A stretch of DNA of 64,000 nucleotides from Papio anubis (Eukaryota; Chordata; Mammalia; Primates; Cercopithecidae). Each line of letters begins with the position of its first letter. Position 1 is the first letter of the stretch. The DNA lies in contig NC_044990.1 of NCBI RefSeq assembly GCF_008728515.1, forward strand, positions 13,103,156-13,167,155, given 5' to 3'. Below are positions 47,558 through 58,879 of the stretch, in pieces. Under the pieces are notes generated by a model. That model saw nothing but the letters and a program-made list of their open reading frames with translations, was not told the origin of the DNA and made no database searches. A program made the position numbers and the translations under genes.

Positions 47558-47939
47558 ACTAGCCTACATCGTTGTCTGCATTTTTGCTTCTCCCAGCCCT
47601 CATAACTTTGTGAACTATGACCTTGGCATCCTGCCAAGAAAACTAGTGATCAACTCAGTGTCAACTCAATGGGTGCCTTCCACTCAACGTCTCTTTCCTG
47701 GGCTTCTTCAATATTGCCCTTTGCTGGTCCTCCCCATACCTGTAGAATGTTCCTTTTGAGTGTTTTTCAGGGTTCTCATCTCACTGAATGTTAGTGTTTC
47801 CAATCATTCTTCTTTGTGAGTTCTAACTGCCTTCTATCTTTCTGGGGAACTTCATTTATCCTAGGTATCAACCAACGTCCTACAACCACAGGTTGAACAT
47901 GTTATACTCCATGAGGCTCTGTCTTTCACACCCTGTTTC
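47558..47939. other. Unassigned non-coding sequence
   Basis: Nothing firm. It may be more L2, given what follows. Confidence 0.4.
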
Positions 47940-48290
47940 CTCTGCCTGTGTTGTCATTCATTCCTAGACAGTCTGAAGAATTTCTTATCAATCTTCAAGA
48001 CTCAGGTCAAGGAGAATTCTCAAATGCCCTTTCTTCTTTTCTACTCTTCCCCCCACCCACCCCTAAGAGAATGAGTTACTCTCTCCTCGTACTCTCATGA
48101 CATCTTATATGTATTTTTATGTATGTGTGGATGAGTGTGTGTGTGTGTGTTTTATTTATTGATATCTCAAGATTTCTTGGGGATGAGTGTGTGTGTGTGT
48201 GTTTTATTTATTGATATCTCAAGATTTCTTAGGGGAAGGGACTCCAGCTAGGTGATCTTTGCATTCCAAGCACATAGAAGAGTCAAACCA
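47940..48290 (+). repeat. L2 LINE 3' end
   Basis: 'caatcttcaagactcaggtc', 'gagaatgagttactctctcc', 'gtactctcatgacatctta', 'ttaggggaagggactccag' and 'gcattccaagcacatagaag' follow the L2 tail. A TG-rich microsatellite and a tandem duplication have expanded within it. Confidence 0.7.
48129..48232 (+). repeat. 52-bp tandem duplication
   Basis: Units 48129-48180 and 48181-48232 agree at 51 of 52 positions (the last-but-one base differs, g against a). Each contains (GT)8 followed by 'tttatttattgatatctcaa'. Near identity implies a recent event. Confidence 0.97.
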
Positions 48291-49190
48291 AGAGGACTGT
48301 TTCAGATTAGAGGATGGGAGAGAATAGCAATGTGGATTCAGTTCAAGGTTACTTTTTCTTTGTTTTACTCCAAAAGCAGCTAATGAGCATTGCATAAGAT
48401 ATAAATCAGGGAGGGGTGCTGGGAACAAATGCAGCTCCCACTGATTCTCTTTGAAGCTTACAATAGTATGCCCAAAGTTGGTGGTATTGACAAGCCACTA
48501 AAGTGAGACATATACCGTATCAGAAAACCTGAGAACTGTAGCTTTGCTGCCTTTTATAGCCACAGTCATATCAGTAGCCAGAAAAATCGTATACCGCTAT
48601 ATAAGAAATCAATTTTGCAACTCAAATGAGTGAGCCCCATCCAGCTTAAAGACCAAGTTCCCTAAGCTCAAAAGACTTACCACGTCAGCACTGGGTCAAA
48701 CCTCCCTTATTTACACTTATGCTTTAAGGGCCTAGGACTTTTCTAGTATGTCTACTTCAGAATTTCTCATGGCCAAAACAAGCCTATATGAATTTCATAA
48801 ATATTTAATGAATATATTGGTGAGTAAATGACCTCTTGGTTAAAATAAAGCATTGACTGTGTAATTCACTACCCAGTCACCCACTGACAGTGCGGGCAAG
48901 ACAGCTTCACTGAGTATGACTAGCAAAAATTTCTCATCACAGATTATTTGAGATGAGCAGTTATCCGAGTCAACCCAGGAGGATGAGTCACAAAGACTTG
49001 TTGAGTTCGGATAATGGAGTCCAATTGCTCTATTTCCCACTGTAATTCTGATATTATACTCTGTTTTAAACTGCTTCCCATCTAGTTGAAAAAGGTAGTA
49101 ACATGAATGATGATTTATTCTGATTCCATTAAGAAACTCCTTTATGAAGGATCTGAGAATAGAGTGGATGAATGTATGTGTGTACATACG
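48291..49190. other. Unassigned non-coding sequence
   Basis: No repeat or exon recognised. The 115-codon minus frame at 48840-49187 has no recognisable domain. Confidence 0.42.
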
Positions 49191-49748
49191 TGTGTTATTC
49201 AGGGTTCTCTAGAGGGACAGAACTAACAGGATATATGTATATACAAAAGGGAGTTTATTAAGGAGAACTCACTCACATGATCACAAGGTCAAGTCCCACA
49301 GTAGGCCGTCTGCAAGTTGAGGAGCAAGGAAGCCAATGGTGGATCAGTCTGAGTCCCAAAACCTCAAAAGTAGGGAAGCTGTCAGTGCAGCCTTCAGTCT
49401 GTGGCCAAAGACCTGAAAGCCCCTGGCAAACCACTGATGTAAGTCCAAGTGTACAAAACTGAAGAACATGGAGTCTTATGTTCGAGGGCAGGAACAATCT
49501 AGCATGGGAGAAAGATGGAGGCTGGAAGACTCAGCAACTCTACTCTTCCATCTTTCCCTGCCTGCTTTATCCTAGCCACACTGGCAGCTGATTAGATGAT
49601 GCCCACCCAGATTGAGGGTGGGTCTGCCTGTCCCAGTCCACTGACTCAAATGTTAATCTCCTTTGGCAACACCCTCACAGACATACCTAGGAACAATACT
49701 TTGCATCCTTCAATCCAATCAAGTTGACACTCAATATTAACCATCACA
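49191..49748 (-). mobile_element. Solo MLT2-type LTR (HERV-L group)
   Basis: Full LTR in reverse orientation: 'tcagggttctctagagggac' near the left end, 'gggagtttattaaggagaa', 'gatgcccacccagattgagg' and 'tttgcatccttcaatccaat', ending in 'attaaccatcaca'. Order and length (558 bases) fit MLT2A. No internal region is present. The 73-codon frames inside are chance. Confidence 0.9.
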
Positions 49749-50164
49749 GTATGCAAATTCATTCAGAGAAACTCAATATTCATTCTGTTTTGATTGAACT
49801 TTGTATCCTAAGAACTCTATTTTCAATAGTATCACTTTGCCAATGAAATAGTAGTATATCTACAGTGAGGATTTAATAACAACTTGGCTGATTGTCTCTA
49901 AAGATACAAGATAAATATAATTCCCTAAGTAGCAAAGGTTTCTGTGTGCCAAAAATTACGAAAGATTATTCTTTGGACTCAGGAGCTTATAAATGTGTAG
50001 ATGAGGCAAAATATTATGACAACATACACAAAACATCATGAAGCATACATGAAACATTAGGAAAGAGTATATTGAATCATGTGCTCAGTTATGTGCTTCA
50101 AATCAAATGCTGTAGAATAGGGACGGTATGAGAATGACATGGTCAGCACATAATTAGAGGAGCA
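49749..50164. other. Unassigned non-coding sequence
   Basis: Nothing recognised. Confidence 0.45.
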
Positions 50165-50285
50165 GCAGGTCCTTTGAAGTCAGTTCTAGGTTTAAGTTCT
50201 GCCTCTGCGCATTAACTTGCACTGTAAGCAAGCTTTAAAAGACCTCTCTATGCCTCAGCTTCCTTATCAGTAGAGTTGATTCATC
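50165..50285 (+). repeat. MIR SINE fragment
   Basis: 'tctaggtttaagttctgcct', 'cattaacttgcactgtaag' and 'tatgcctcagcttccttatc' follow MIR order. Confidence 0.65.
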
Positions 50286-50689
50286 TATTCTACTGACTTG
50301 CCAGTTCTGCACCCTCCAGAGTTTTCTTCCATGCAGTGCTGGCATCAGAGTAGGTGAGGCAACATGAATACATAAATACTTAATTTGTTTATAATGCTTA
50401 TGGTGAAATCAGAGGAAGATGCACATTCTGCCTCCCAAAGAGGTTCTTATACACTTGGGCTCATCCCAACTCCAGTATACAAAATCTATAGTCACTCCCT
50501 TCAAAATCTGCTATTTTGTCTGTCATTCAAACTCCTCCCAAACTCAAGTCTCAATCTTCCCCAGTGGTGGGTGAATGTGATAGCATGTTATTCCTTGTTG
50601 ATTACTATTTGTTTTTTACTTTCAAGTGTAAAATTATGACCATGATGCATAGCCAATCCTGTGAAGACTGGGGAAGATTTTTCCAGGAT

Positions 50690-51465
50690 AAGAAGCAGTA
50701 AGAACAAAGCTCTGAGGCAGAAAAAAGCAGGAATATGTTCAAGATAGAGGGAAAAGGGGCTGGTAAACCTGGGACATGGTGAGTGAGGGGGACAGTGATG
50801 GGAGATCTGATAGGCAGGCAGCGGTCAGATCACAAAGGCTACGTTAGGAGCTATGTGTTTCTTCCAAGAGTAAAGCCAAGCCATTGTAGGCTTAAGGTAG
50901 TGAGGGTGATGCGATTAGACTCATGATTCAAGGCGCATTCTCATGCTGGATCTTTATAAAAGAACCAGAAAGAAAGCATGCAGACAAATCAGGAGGCTAT
51001 TTCCATATTCCAAGCTGGAGATGATGGTGCTTAAACTAAAGTTGTTTGAACAAAAAGGAAGAACTTGATTAAATATGGATTTCTAACAAGCATGACAGAT
51101 TTAAGGAATAGAATAGCCAGTGTAGCTGAGGAAGTGAGAAGAGTGATGGGAAGGTGAGGTCTGAGAGGTAACTTAAGAATCACATCAAAGAAGCCAATTT
51201 AAGGAACTTGCTGCCAACTTTCCTGGGCAACAGGAAAGAGATAAACTAAAGATAACTCATTTCCAAGTTTGAGGTCAGAGCAAATTAGTAACTGGCACGA
51301 CCATTTACTGAGATGGGGAACTCCTAGGGAAGAATCATTGTTGAAAGGTGAAATTTGGAGTTTTGTGGTAGGCATAAGATAATAATAGTGGCTACTCTGT
51401 ATGATTTTTGGGCCAACTAAATGATCAAATGCAAATAAAGAGCTTCCCCCAACAACCTTGCACAT
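50690..51465 (-). repeat. L2 LINE 3' half (antisense)
   Basis: 'aacaaagctctgaggcaga', 'gtgatgcgattagactcatg', 'caggaggctatttccatatt', 'ccaagctggagatgatggtg' and 'tttactgagatggggaactc' match L2 read backwards, as at 22975. Confidence 0.72.
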
Positions 51466-54290
51466 AATAATAACTCAAAAATATTGATTGTTACTTTCCT
51501 TATCTACAGTATTATTCACAAGACTGTCATCATCAACACAAAAGTTTCCGAAAGGGGCAGCCTCATTTTTTCCATGACCTCCCTATCCCATCACTTGTGG
51601 ACACCAACAGTGTATGACGCATTCGGTTGAAAAACAAAAAAGTGTCTGGTTGGCTTCTCTCTCATGCACATGCAATCAATTATTTTTTGAATGGAAAGGA
51701 AGTGAAGCAGAAGCAAATGAAATTTACAAAGCCCCTATGCATCTGATTTTATTTTCCATGAAGATTAAGAGTTTTTCACAGACGGATTACATTCTTTCCA
51801 TCATTAGTTAAGCCCATCTTAGGAAACATTCTATTCAGGAAAATATCTAAGAAAGGCAGACAATTTGGTTATGCAAAGAGCTTTGCTTTATATGAAATCA
51901 GAGTATCTGCTTAAAAGAAATTACAGATGGAAGTGGAAAGTTAGAAATCTCCCACCTCCCTCCACATCTGCCCTCGCATCTGCCCCCACCACTACCTCTA
52001 GATAATAAACAATCACCCTCTCCACACATTCATATGCTGAAAAAGGAGCATCAACATAAAAAACAGTTGCCGAGCAGAACACATAGCTTTCATTTGCCCT
52101 CAGGATAAAAATGCACCAGGACACCTTCTGTGAGATGGCTGAGGGGAAGCAATTATTTAGATCCACACTTTTTATCAACATCCCTGAAGCAGAAAGCAAA
52201 ATGAATAACCAGTAAATAGATGTCACTCCCAGACAATGTGCCTCTAAAAATAAAAGCTAAAAGGACAAACATCTGTCTCGAGGTTGGTCTTGGATTTTCC
52301 TGGACAGAGGGTAGGCAGAGGTGAATATAGTTGGCCATTTTCATGAAGAGCTGGGAAGCAAGGAAAAGCTAGAGAAGTGCTGCTGCAACATTCTAAAAGC
52401 TAATGGCTCTTCAGAATACCTGCACACTGCGTGAGACCTCCCAGACTTTCCCTGGATGACGGTCATTTGATCATCCATCTGGGTGTGCGGGATGAATTTT
52501 TCAGGATGATTCCAGTGCATCTGAAATCTTAGGTCTTTATATGCTTGACACAGGCTGATCATTTGTCTTCCTGCAAGAAGTCAAATTTATCATTTTTAAT
52601 TGACAAGAAAAGTCTGAATTCAGTCAAAGCCAAATGTGAGAAGGACTGAGAGTCATTGAAAATGCTACTAGGAAAGGTCTGTTTCCCAAAAGGGCATTTT
52701 GCCCTTAAGGAAGCACAAATGAGGCAGGCATATTTGGGAATGTTTGTTTCTTTACACAAATGCACATTTTTTCTCTATCACCTGTGCATCATGTGAAGTG
52801 ACATTTCCTCTGGTAATTGTGCATTTTCTTTCAGCAGCAGAGGAAATTTTCATGTGAAAGGCACGTAACTGTCAGCCCATGAAGTAGAGCTTTTCAGGAA
52901 GCTTAATCTCGGATGCCCAGAGCCTGAATTTGGTTCCTGAGGGTCATCTGAGGGTCAACAAGAACATTTCTTGTTCTTTAGATAAGAATGCATATCCCAA
53001 GCATAGTTTTTTTTCATTAAAAAAACTAGCATGAAACTTAGAAGTTCCAAACCACAAATATCCCAACACTTAAACCTAGGGCATCAAACTAACCAGCAGC
53101 AAAAGGAAATAAGGTTGAAAACAGCCCCGGAAGGCCATTCATCCACAGCTGCACAATGATGCTCTGCAAATCACGGCAACAATAGGGCAAGAAGGGATGG
53201 AGATAATTTTCATATTTGAGATATAGGATTGAATATACGCATGTGAATACAGACAAAGATGTAGGGTTGGATACAGCAAGACACAGTGGAGATTAAGCAA
53301 AGAAAATACATTAAGAAATCTTTTTTTAATTAGAGAAAAAGTTATTCATATTAAAGTGTTAACCTGTGTCAAGCCTTTTTCCAGGGAGCTGACGTTGCCA
53401 ATCTTCTTACTTATAATCACACCAATCTGGTGCAATAAAATCTCCAGAATGCCTGCTTGTGTATTGTTCAGTTGAGAGGAATGTGTTACGCACGCTTCAG
53501 TACTGAACTATGGGTTTGTTTAAAGCTGTAAATAGTTTTATGTTCATATTATCACTTTTAAGAAGGAGAAGAAAAAGATCAAATGGGCTCCTGTCTCCAA
53601 ATCCTGTCTGTGGTGATCATCTCCCAAAATTTTGTACACATGACTCTTCTTTTGAAGTCACAGAACTTGATCCCAGGTTCCTCCTCTTCAGTAAAATGAC
53701 CTGTGGCCATAAATGATACCAGGAATCTAACAAAAGAGAGACAAAAAAGACACCCATGACATGTCCTCTAGAGTCTCCCTGGCCAATGATGGTCGCTCTC
53801 TATGCTCCGATTCAGAGCCTGGGTACACGGAAGGAAATCACACAATTGCAGGATCTCACAATTTTCTCAAAGACTTTCTAGTCCACAGGGCCAGGGCCAG
53901 TGTCAGGGTAGACAGAGGCAAAGATATGCATCCTTCATGAGCATGTATATCCTCTCGTTGTAAATTATGGCCAAGTGAGAGTCATTCAGGGAGACATAGG
54001 GGAAAGGGACTTACATCCTTGCTCCTGTAGACCTACATGAGCTCTCTGAGGAGCAGGTGATGGGAGCTGCTGTGTTATTTTATACCTGAAGTCACATGTC
54101 ACATGTCCTTGCTCTGTCCCCTGTTAACAGCAAAGATACTGTCAAATGCGTTCAGTAAGGGATTAGTAAACTAGAACTGACACACAGGTCTGGACCCATA
54201 GGGTCTTTAATAGAACCCTGTAGTTCATTCATCTACCTTTAGGAAGAGCTGTAGGGACATCACCAGCATTGTTTTCTCAAAATAAGTGAA
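51466..54290. other. Unassigned non-coding sequence
   Basis: About 2.8 kb with no confident repeat or exon. No open frame exceeds 101 codons. Confidence 0.45.
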
Positions 54291-54309
54291 GTAGGGGTAT
54301 GTGGGAGGA

Positions 54310-54515
54310 AGAAGAGGAGCAGAAAAGATAACTATTGGGTACTGGGCTTAATACCCGGGTGATGAAATAATCTGTATGACAAACCCGGGTGATGAAATAA
54401 TCTGTATGATGTACCCATACATCATAATCTGTATGAAATAATCTGTATGACGTGTTTATCTATATAATAAACTTTCACATGTACCCCCAAACCTAAAATA
54501 AAAGTTAAAAAGTAT
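54310..54515 (+). mobile_element. L1 3' end with internal 30-bp duplication
   Basis: 'agataactattgggtactgg', 'gatgaaataatctgtatgac', 'cacatgtacccccaaaccta' and 'aaataaaagttaaaaag' are an L1 3' UTR terminus. Two tandem 30-base units at 54353-54382 and 54383-54412 start with 'acccgggtgatgaaataatc', and partial extra copies of 'aatctgtatga' follow at 54426-54450. Confidence 0.82.
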
Positions 54516-54908
54516 ATAAATAAGGGAAGTATCTTCAGGATGTGTCTGTGACTTTTAATCCATGTGTTTTCTGTTTTGTAAGAACTCATTGTGCTGAAGT
54601 CCAGCTCTGTGACACTGAAGGTCACCAGGTCCCATGCTGGCTTTGACTGAATGACTCCCCTGGGAAGTCCCTTGTTTACTGTATTTGTATTAAGCCACCA
54701 AGAACTTGAGTAACCGGTTTCCGAGGAGAACATATATCCTGAATCAGTTCCTGGACATTTGTTTGAGGTCTTGTAAGGGAAACTGAAGGGAATTGTGTAT
54801 TGAACGGGATGGCTTAGACCTGCTCAACTTCTGAGAATTGAGGTAAGTGCCTGACGTCAGCGTGATTTCTGTTGAGCACAAGTGGGAGTTTTAGTGAAAC
54901 TGATCTTT
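54516..54908. other. Unassigned non-coding sequence
   Basis: Nothing recognised. Confidence 0.45.
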
Positions 54909-57900
54909 GAGATAATGAATTTATTTTTTTTTTCCCTTGTGGATCTTTTTTTTTTTTTTATTTTATTTATTATTATTATACTTTAAGTTGTAGGGTACAT
55001 GTGCATAACGTGCAGGCTTGTTACATATGTATACTTGTGCCATGTTGGTGTGCTGCACCCATCAACTCGTCATTTACATCAGGTATAACTCCCAATGCAA
55101 TCCCTCCCCCCTTCCCCCTCCCCATGATAGGCCCCGGTGTGTGATGTTCCCCTTCCTGAGTCCAAGTGATCTCATTGTTCAGTTCCCACCTATGAGTGAG
55201 AACATGCAGTGTTTGGTTTTCTGTTCTTGTGATAGTTTGCTAAGAATGATGGTTTCCAGCTGCATCCATGTCCCTACAAAGGACACAAACTCATCCTTTT
55301 TTATGGCTGCATAGTATTCCATGGTGTATATGTGCCACATTTTCTTAATCCAATCTGTCACTGATGGACATTTGGGTTGATTCCAAGTCTTTGCTATTGT
55401 GAATAGTGCTGCAATAAACATACGTGTGCATGTGTCTTTATAGCAGCATAATTTATAATCCTTTGGGTATATCCCCAGTAATGGGATGGCTGGGTCATAT
55501 GGTACATCTAGTTCTAGATCCTTGAGGAATCGCCATACTGTTTTCCATAATGGTTGAACTAGTTTACAATCCCACCAACAGTGTAAAAGTGTTCCTATTT
55601 CTCCACATCCTCTCCAGCACCTGTTGTTTCCTGACTTTTGAATGATCGCCATTCTAACTGGTGTGAGATGGTATCTCATTGTGGTTTTGATTTGCATTTC
55701 TCTGATGGCCAGTGATGATGAGCATTTTTTCATGTGTCTGTTGGCTGTATGAATGTCTTCTTTTGAGAAATGTCTGTTCATATCCTTTGCCCACTTTTTG
55801 ATGGGGTTGTTTGTTTTTTTCTTGTAAATTTGTTTGAGTTCTTTGTAGGTTCTGGATATTAGCCCTTTGTCAGATGAGTAGATTGCAAAAATTTTCTCCC
55901 ATTCTGTAGGTTGCCTGTTCACTCTGATGGTAGTTTCTTTTGCTGTGCAGAAGCTCTTTAGTTTAATTAGATCCCATTTGTCAATTTTGGCTTTTGCTGC
56001 TGTTGCTTTTGGTGTTTTAGACATGAAGTGTTTGCCCATGCCTATGTCCTGAATGGTACTACCTAGGTTTTCCTCTAGGATTTTTATGGTATTAGGTCTA
56101 ACATTTAAGTCTCTAATCCATCTTGAATTAATTTTCATATAAGGAGTAAGGAAAGGATCCAGTTTCCGCTTTGTACTTATGTCTAGCCAATTTTCCCAGC
56201 ACCATTTATTAAATAGGGAATCCTTTCCCCATTTCTTCTTTCTCTCAGGTTTGTCAAAGATCAGATGGCTGTAGATGTGTGGTATTATTTCTGAGGACTC
56301 TGTTCTGTTCCATTGGTCTATATCTCTGTTTTGGTACCAGTACCATGCTGTTTTGGTTACTGTAGCCTTGTAGTATAGTTTGAAGTCAGCTAGCGTGATG
56401 CCTCCAGCTTTGTTCTTTTGACTTAGGATTGTCTTGGAGATGCGGGCTCTTTTTTGGTTCCATGTGAACTTTAAAGCAGTTTTTTCCAATTCTGTGAAGA
56501 AACTCGTTGGTAGCTTGATGGGGATGGCATTGAATCTATAAATTACCTTGGGCAGTATGGCCATTTTCACGATATTGATTCTTCCTATCCATGAGCATGG
56601 TATGTTCTTCCATTTGTTTGTGTCCTCTTTTATCTCACTGAGCAGTGGTTTGTAGTTCTCCTTGAAGAGGTCCTTTACATCCCTTGTAAGTTGGATTCCT
56701 AGGTATTTTATTCTCTTTGAAGCAATTGTGAATGGAAGTTCATTCCTGATTTGGCTCTCTGTTTGTCTGTTACTGGTGTATAAGAATGCTTGTGATTTTT
56801 GCACATTAATTTTGTATCCTGAGACTTTGCTGAAGTTGCTTATCAGCTTAAGGAGATTTTGGGCTGAGACAATGGGGTTTTCTAAATATACAATCATGTC
56901 ATCTGCAAACAGGGACAATTTGACTTCTTCTTTTCCTAACTGAATACCCCTGATTTCTTTCTCTTGCCTAATTGCCCTAGCCAGAACTTCCAACACTATG
57001 TTGAATAGGAGTGGTGAGAGAGGGCATCCCTGTCTTGTGCCAGTTTTCAAAGGGAATTTTTCCAGTTTTTGCCCATTCAGTATGATATTGGCTGTGGGTT
57101 TGTCATAAATAACTCTTATTATTTTGAGGTACGTTCCATCAATACCGAATTTATTGAGCGTTTTTAGCATGAAGGGCTGTTGAATTTTGTCAAAAGCCTT
57201 TTCTGCATCCATTGAGATAATCATGTGGTTCTTATCTTTGATTCTGTTTATATGCTGGATTATGTTTATTGATTTGCGAATGTTGAACCAGCCTTGCATC
57301 CCAGGGATGAAGCCCACTTGATCATGGTGGATAAGCTTTTTGATGTGTTGCTGAATCTGGTTTGCCAGTATTTTATTGAGGATTTTTGCATTAATGTTCA
57401 TCAGGGATATTGGTCTAAAATTCTCTTTTTTTGTTGTGTCTCTGCCAGGCTTTGGTATCAGGATGATGTTGGCCTCATAAAATGAGTTAGGGAGGATTCC
57501 CTCTTTTTCTATTGATTGGAATAGTTTCAGAAGGAATGGTACCAACTCCTCCTTGTACCTCTGGTAGAATTCAGCTGTGAATCCATCTGGTCCTGGAATT
57601 TTTTTGGTTGGCAGGCTATTAATTATTGCCTCAATTTCAGAGCCTGCTATTGGTCTATTCAGGGATTCAACTTCTTCCTGGTTTAGTCTTGGAAGAGTGT
57701 AAGTGTCCAGGAAATTATCCATTTCTTCTAGATTTTCCAGTTTATTTGCGTAGAGGTGTTTATAGTATTCTCTGATAGTAGTTTGTATTTCTGTGGGGTC
57801 GGTGGTGATATCCCCTTTATCATTTTTAATTGCGTCGATTTGATTCTTCTCTCTTTTCTTCTTTATTAGTCTTGCTAGTGGTCTGTCAATTTTGTTGATC

Positions 57901-58879
57901 TTTTCAAAAAACCAACTCCTGGATTCATTGATTTTTTGGAGGGTTTTTTGTCTCTCTATCTCCTTCAGTTCTGCTCTGATCTTAGTTATTTCTTGCCTTC
58001 TGCTAGCTTTCGAATGTGTTTGCTCTTGCTTCTCTAGTTCTTTTAATTGCGATGTTAGAGTGTCAATTTTAGATCTTTCCTGCTTTCTCTGGTGGGCATT
58101 TAGTGCTATAAATTTCCCTCTACACACTGCTTTAAATGTGTCCCAGAGATTCTGGTATGTTGTATCTTTGTTCTCATTGGTTTCAAAGAACATCTTTATT
58201 TCTGCCTTCATTTCGTTATGTACCCAGTAGTCATTCAGGAGCAGGTTGTTCAGTTTCCATGTAGTTGAGCGGTTTTGATTGAGTTTCTTAGTCCTGAGTT
58301 CTAGTTTGATTGCACTGTGGTCTGAGAGACAGTTTGTTATAATTTCTGTTCTTGTACATTTGCTGAGGAGTGCTTTACTTCCAATTATATGGTCAATTTT
58401 GGAGTAAGTACGATGTGGTGCTGAGAAGAATGTATATTCTGTTGATTTGGGGTGGAGAGTTCTATAGATGTCTATTAGGTCTGCTTGCTGCAGAGATGAG
58501 TTCAATTCCTGGATATCCTTGTTAACTTTCTGTCTCGTTGATCTGTCTAATGTTGACAGTGGAGTGTTGAAGTCTCCCATTATTATTGTATGGGAGTCTA
58601 AGTCTCTTTGTAAGTCTCTAAGGACTTGCTTTATGAATCTGGGTGCTCCTGTATTGGGTGCATATATATTTAGGATAGTTAGCTCTTCCTGTTGAATTGA
58701 TCTCTTTACCATTATGTAATGGCCTTCTTTGTCTCTTTTGATCTTTGATGGTTTAAAGTCTGTTTTATCAGAGACTAGTATTGCAACCCCCGCTTTTTTT
58801 TGTTCTCCATTTGCTTGGTAAATCTTCCTCCATCCCTTTATTTTGAGCCTATGTATGTCTCTGCGAGATAATGAATTTA
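54909..58879 (-). mobile_element. Young 5'-truncated LINE-1 with 15-bp target duplication and two-part poly(A) tail
   Basis: The insertion 54924-58864 is flanked by 'gagataatgaattta' at 54909-54923 and 58865-58879. Read on the minus strand it starts inside ORF2 (ORF1, the 5' UTR and the first ~47 ORF2 codons are gone) and continues through a full ORF2 and 3' UTR. The tail is a run of 14 A (54946-54959), 12 non-A bases (54934-54945), and a second run of 10 A (54924-54933). The insertion site reads 'catt/taaattc' on the L1 strand, close to the L1 endonuclease preference tt/aaaa. The open frame and exact duplications mark it as recent. The 3' UTR text matches the L1 lineage of macaques and baboons. 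Confidence 0.95.
55179..58862 (-). CDS. L1 ORF2p (endonuclease-reverse transcriptase), N-terminally truncated but open
   Basis: The family protein nicks target DNA and copies L1 RNA at the nick (target-primed reverse transcription), binding its own RNA in cytoplasm and nucleus. The frame is open from the truncation point to the natural stop, 1227 codons against 1275 in a full ORF2. There is no native start; the first internal ATG, at 58710-58712, gives 1177 residues. Numbering from that Met (add 98 for family numbering): endonuclease 'GDFN' at 46-49, 'KIDH' at 105-108, 'SDH' at 130-132. Reverse transcriptase has Asp 502 in 'MDAEKAFD' and 'FADD' at 602-605, so the catalytic aspartates D600, D702 and D703 are kept. 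The C-terminal Cys-rich segment 'CWRGCGE...HCWWDC' is near 1030-1050. Endonuclease residues N14 and E43 are lost with the truncation, and there is no promoter or ORF1, so the copy cannot mobilise on its own. Confidence 0.93.
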   Translation of the reverse strand, partial: RDIHRLKIKGWRKIYQANGEQKKAGVAILVSDKTDFKPSKIKRDKEGHYIMVKRSIQQEELTILNIYAPNTGAPRFIKQVLRDLQRDLDSHTIIMGDFNTPLSTLDRSTRQKVNKDIQELNSSLQQADLIDIYRTLHPKSTEYTFFSAPHRTYSKIDHIIGSKALLSKCTRTEIITNCLSDHSAIKLELRTKKLNQNRSTTWKLNNLLLNDYWVHNEMKAEIKMFFETNENKDTTYQNLWDTFKAVCRGKFIALNAHQRKQERSKIDTLTSQLKELEKQEQTHSKASRRQEITKIRAELKEIERQKTLQKINESRSWFFEKINKIDRPLARLIKKKREKNQIDAIKNDKGDITTDPTEIQTTIREYYKHLYANKLENLEEMDNFLDTYTLPRLNQEEVESLNRPIAGSEIEAIINSLPTKKIPGPDGFTAEFYQRYKEELVPFLLKLFQSIEKEGILPNSFYEANIILIPKPGRDTTKKENFRPISLMNINAKILNKILANQIQQHIKKLIHHDQVGFIPGMQGWFNIRKSINIIQHINRIKDKNHMIISMDAEKAFDKIQQPFMLKTLNKFGIDGTYLKIIRVIYDKPTANIILNGQKLEKFPLKTGTRQGCPLSPLLFNIVLEVLARAIRQEKEIRGIQLGKEEVKLSLFADDMIVYLENPIVSAQNLLKLISNFSKVSGYKINVQKSQAFLYTSNRQTESQIRNELPFTIASKRIKYLGIQLTRDVKDLFKENYKPLLSEIKEDTNKWKNIPCSWIGRINIVKMAILPKVIYRFNAIPIKLPTSFFTELEKTALKFTWNQKRARISKTILSQKNKAGGITLADFKLYYKATVTKTAWYWYQNRDIDQWNRTESSEIIPHIYSHLIFDKPERKKKWGKDSLFNKWCWENWLDISTKRKLDPFLTPYMKINSRWIRDLNVRPNTIKILEENLGSTIQDIGMGKHFMSKTPKATAAKAKIDKWDLIKLKSFCTAKETTIRVNRQPTEWEKIFAIYSSDKGLISRTYKELKQIYKKKTNNPIKKWAKDMNRHFSKEDIHTANRHMKKCSSSLAIREMQIKTTMRYHLTPVRMAIIQKSGNNRCWRGCGEIGTLLHCWWDCKLVQPLWKTVWRFLKDLELDVPYDPAIPLLGIYPKDYKLCCYKDTCTRMFIAALFTIAKTWNQPKCPSVTDWIKKMWHIYTMEYYAAIKKDEFVSFVGTWMQLETIILSKLSQEQKTKHCMFSLIGGN

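Noticed and set aside
49186..49753. Possible target duplication around the MLT2 LTR ('atacg' and 'gtatg')
   Set aside because: The two do not match in register. I report the LTR without a duplication.
54946..54960. Reading the first poly(A) run as the only L1 tail and the 12 bases as genomic flank
   Set aside because: The target duplication begins only after the second A run, so both runs and the 12 bases lie inside the insertion.
56662..58695. Plus-strand open frames of 63-112 codons
   Set aside because: They are shadows antisense to the L1 ORF2.
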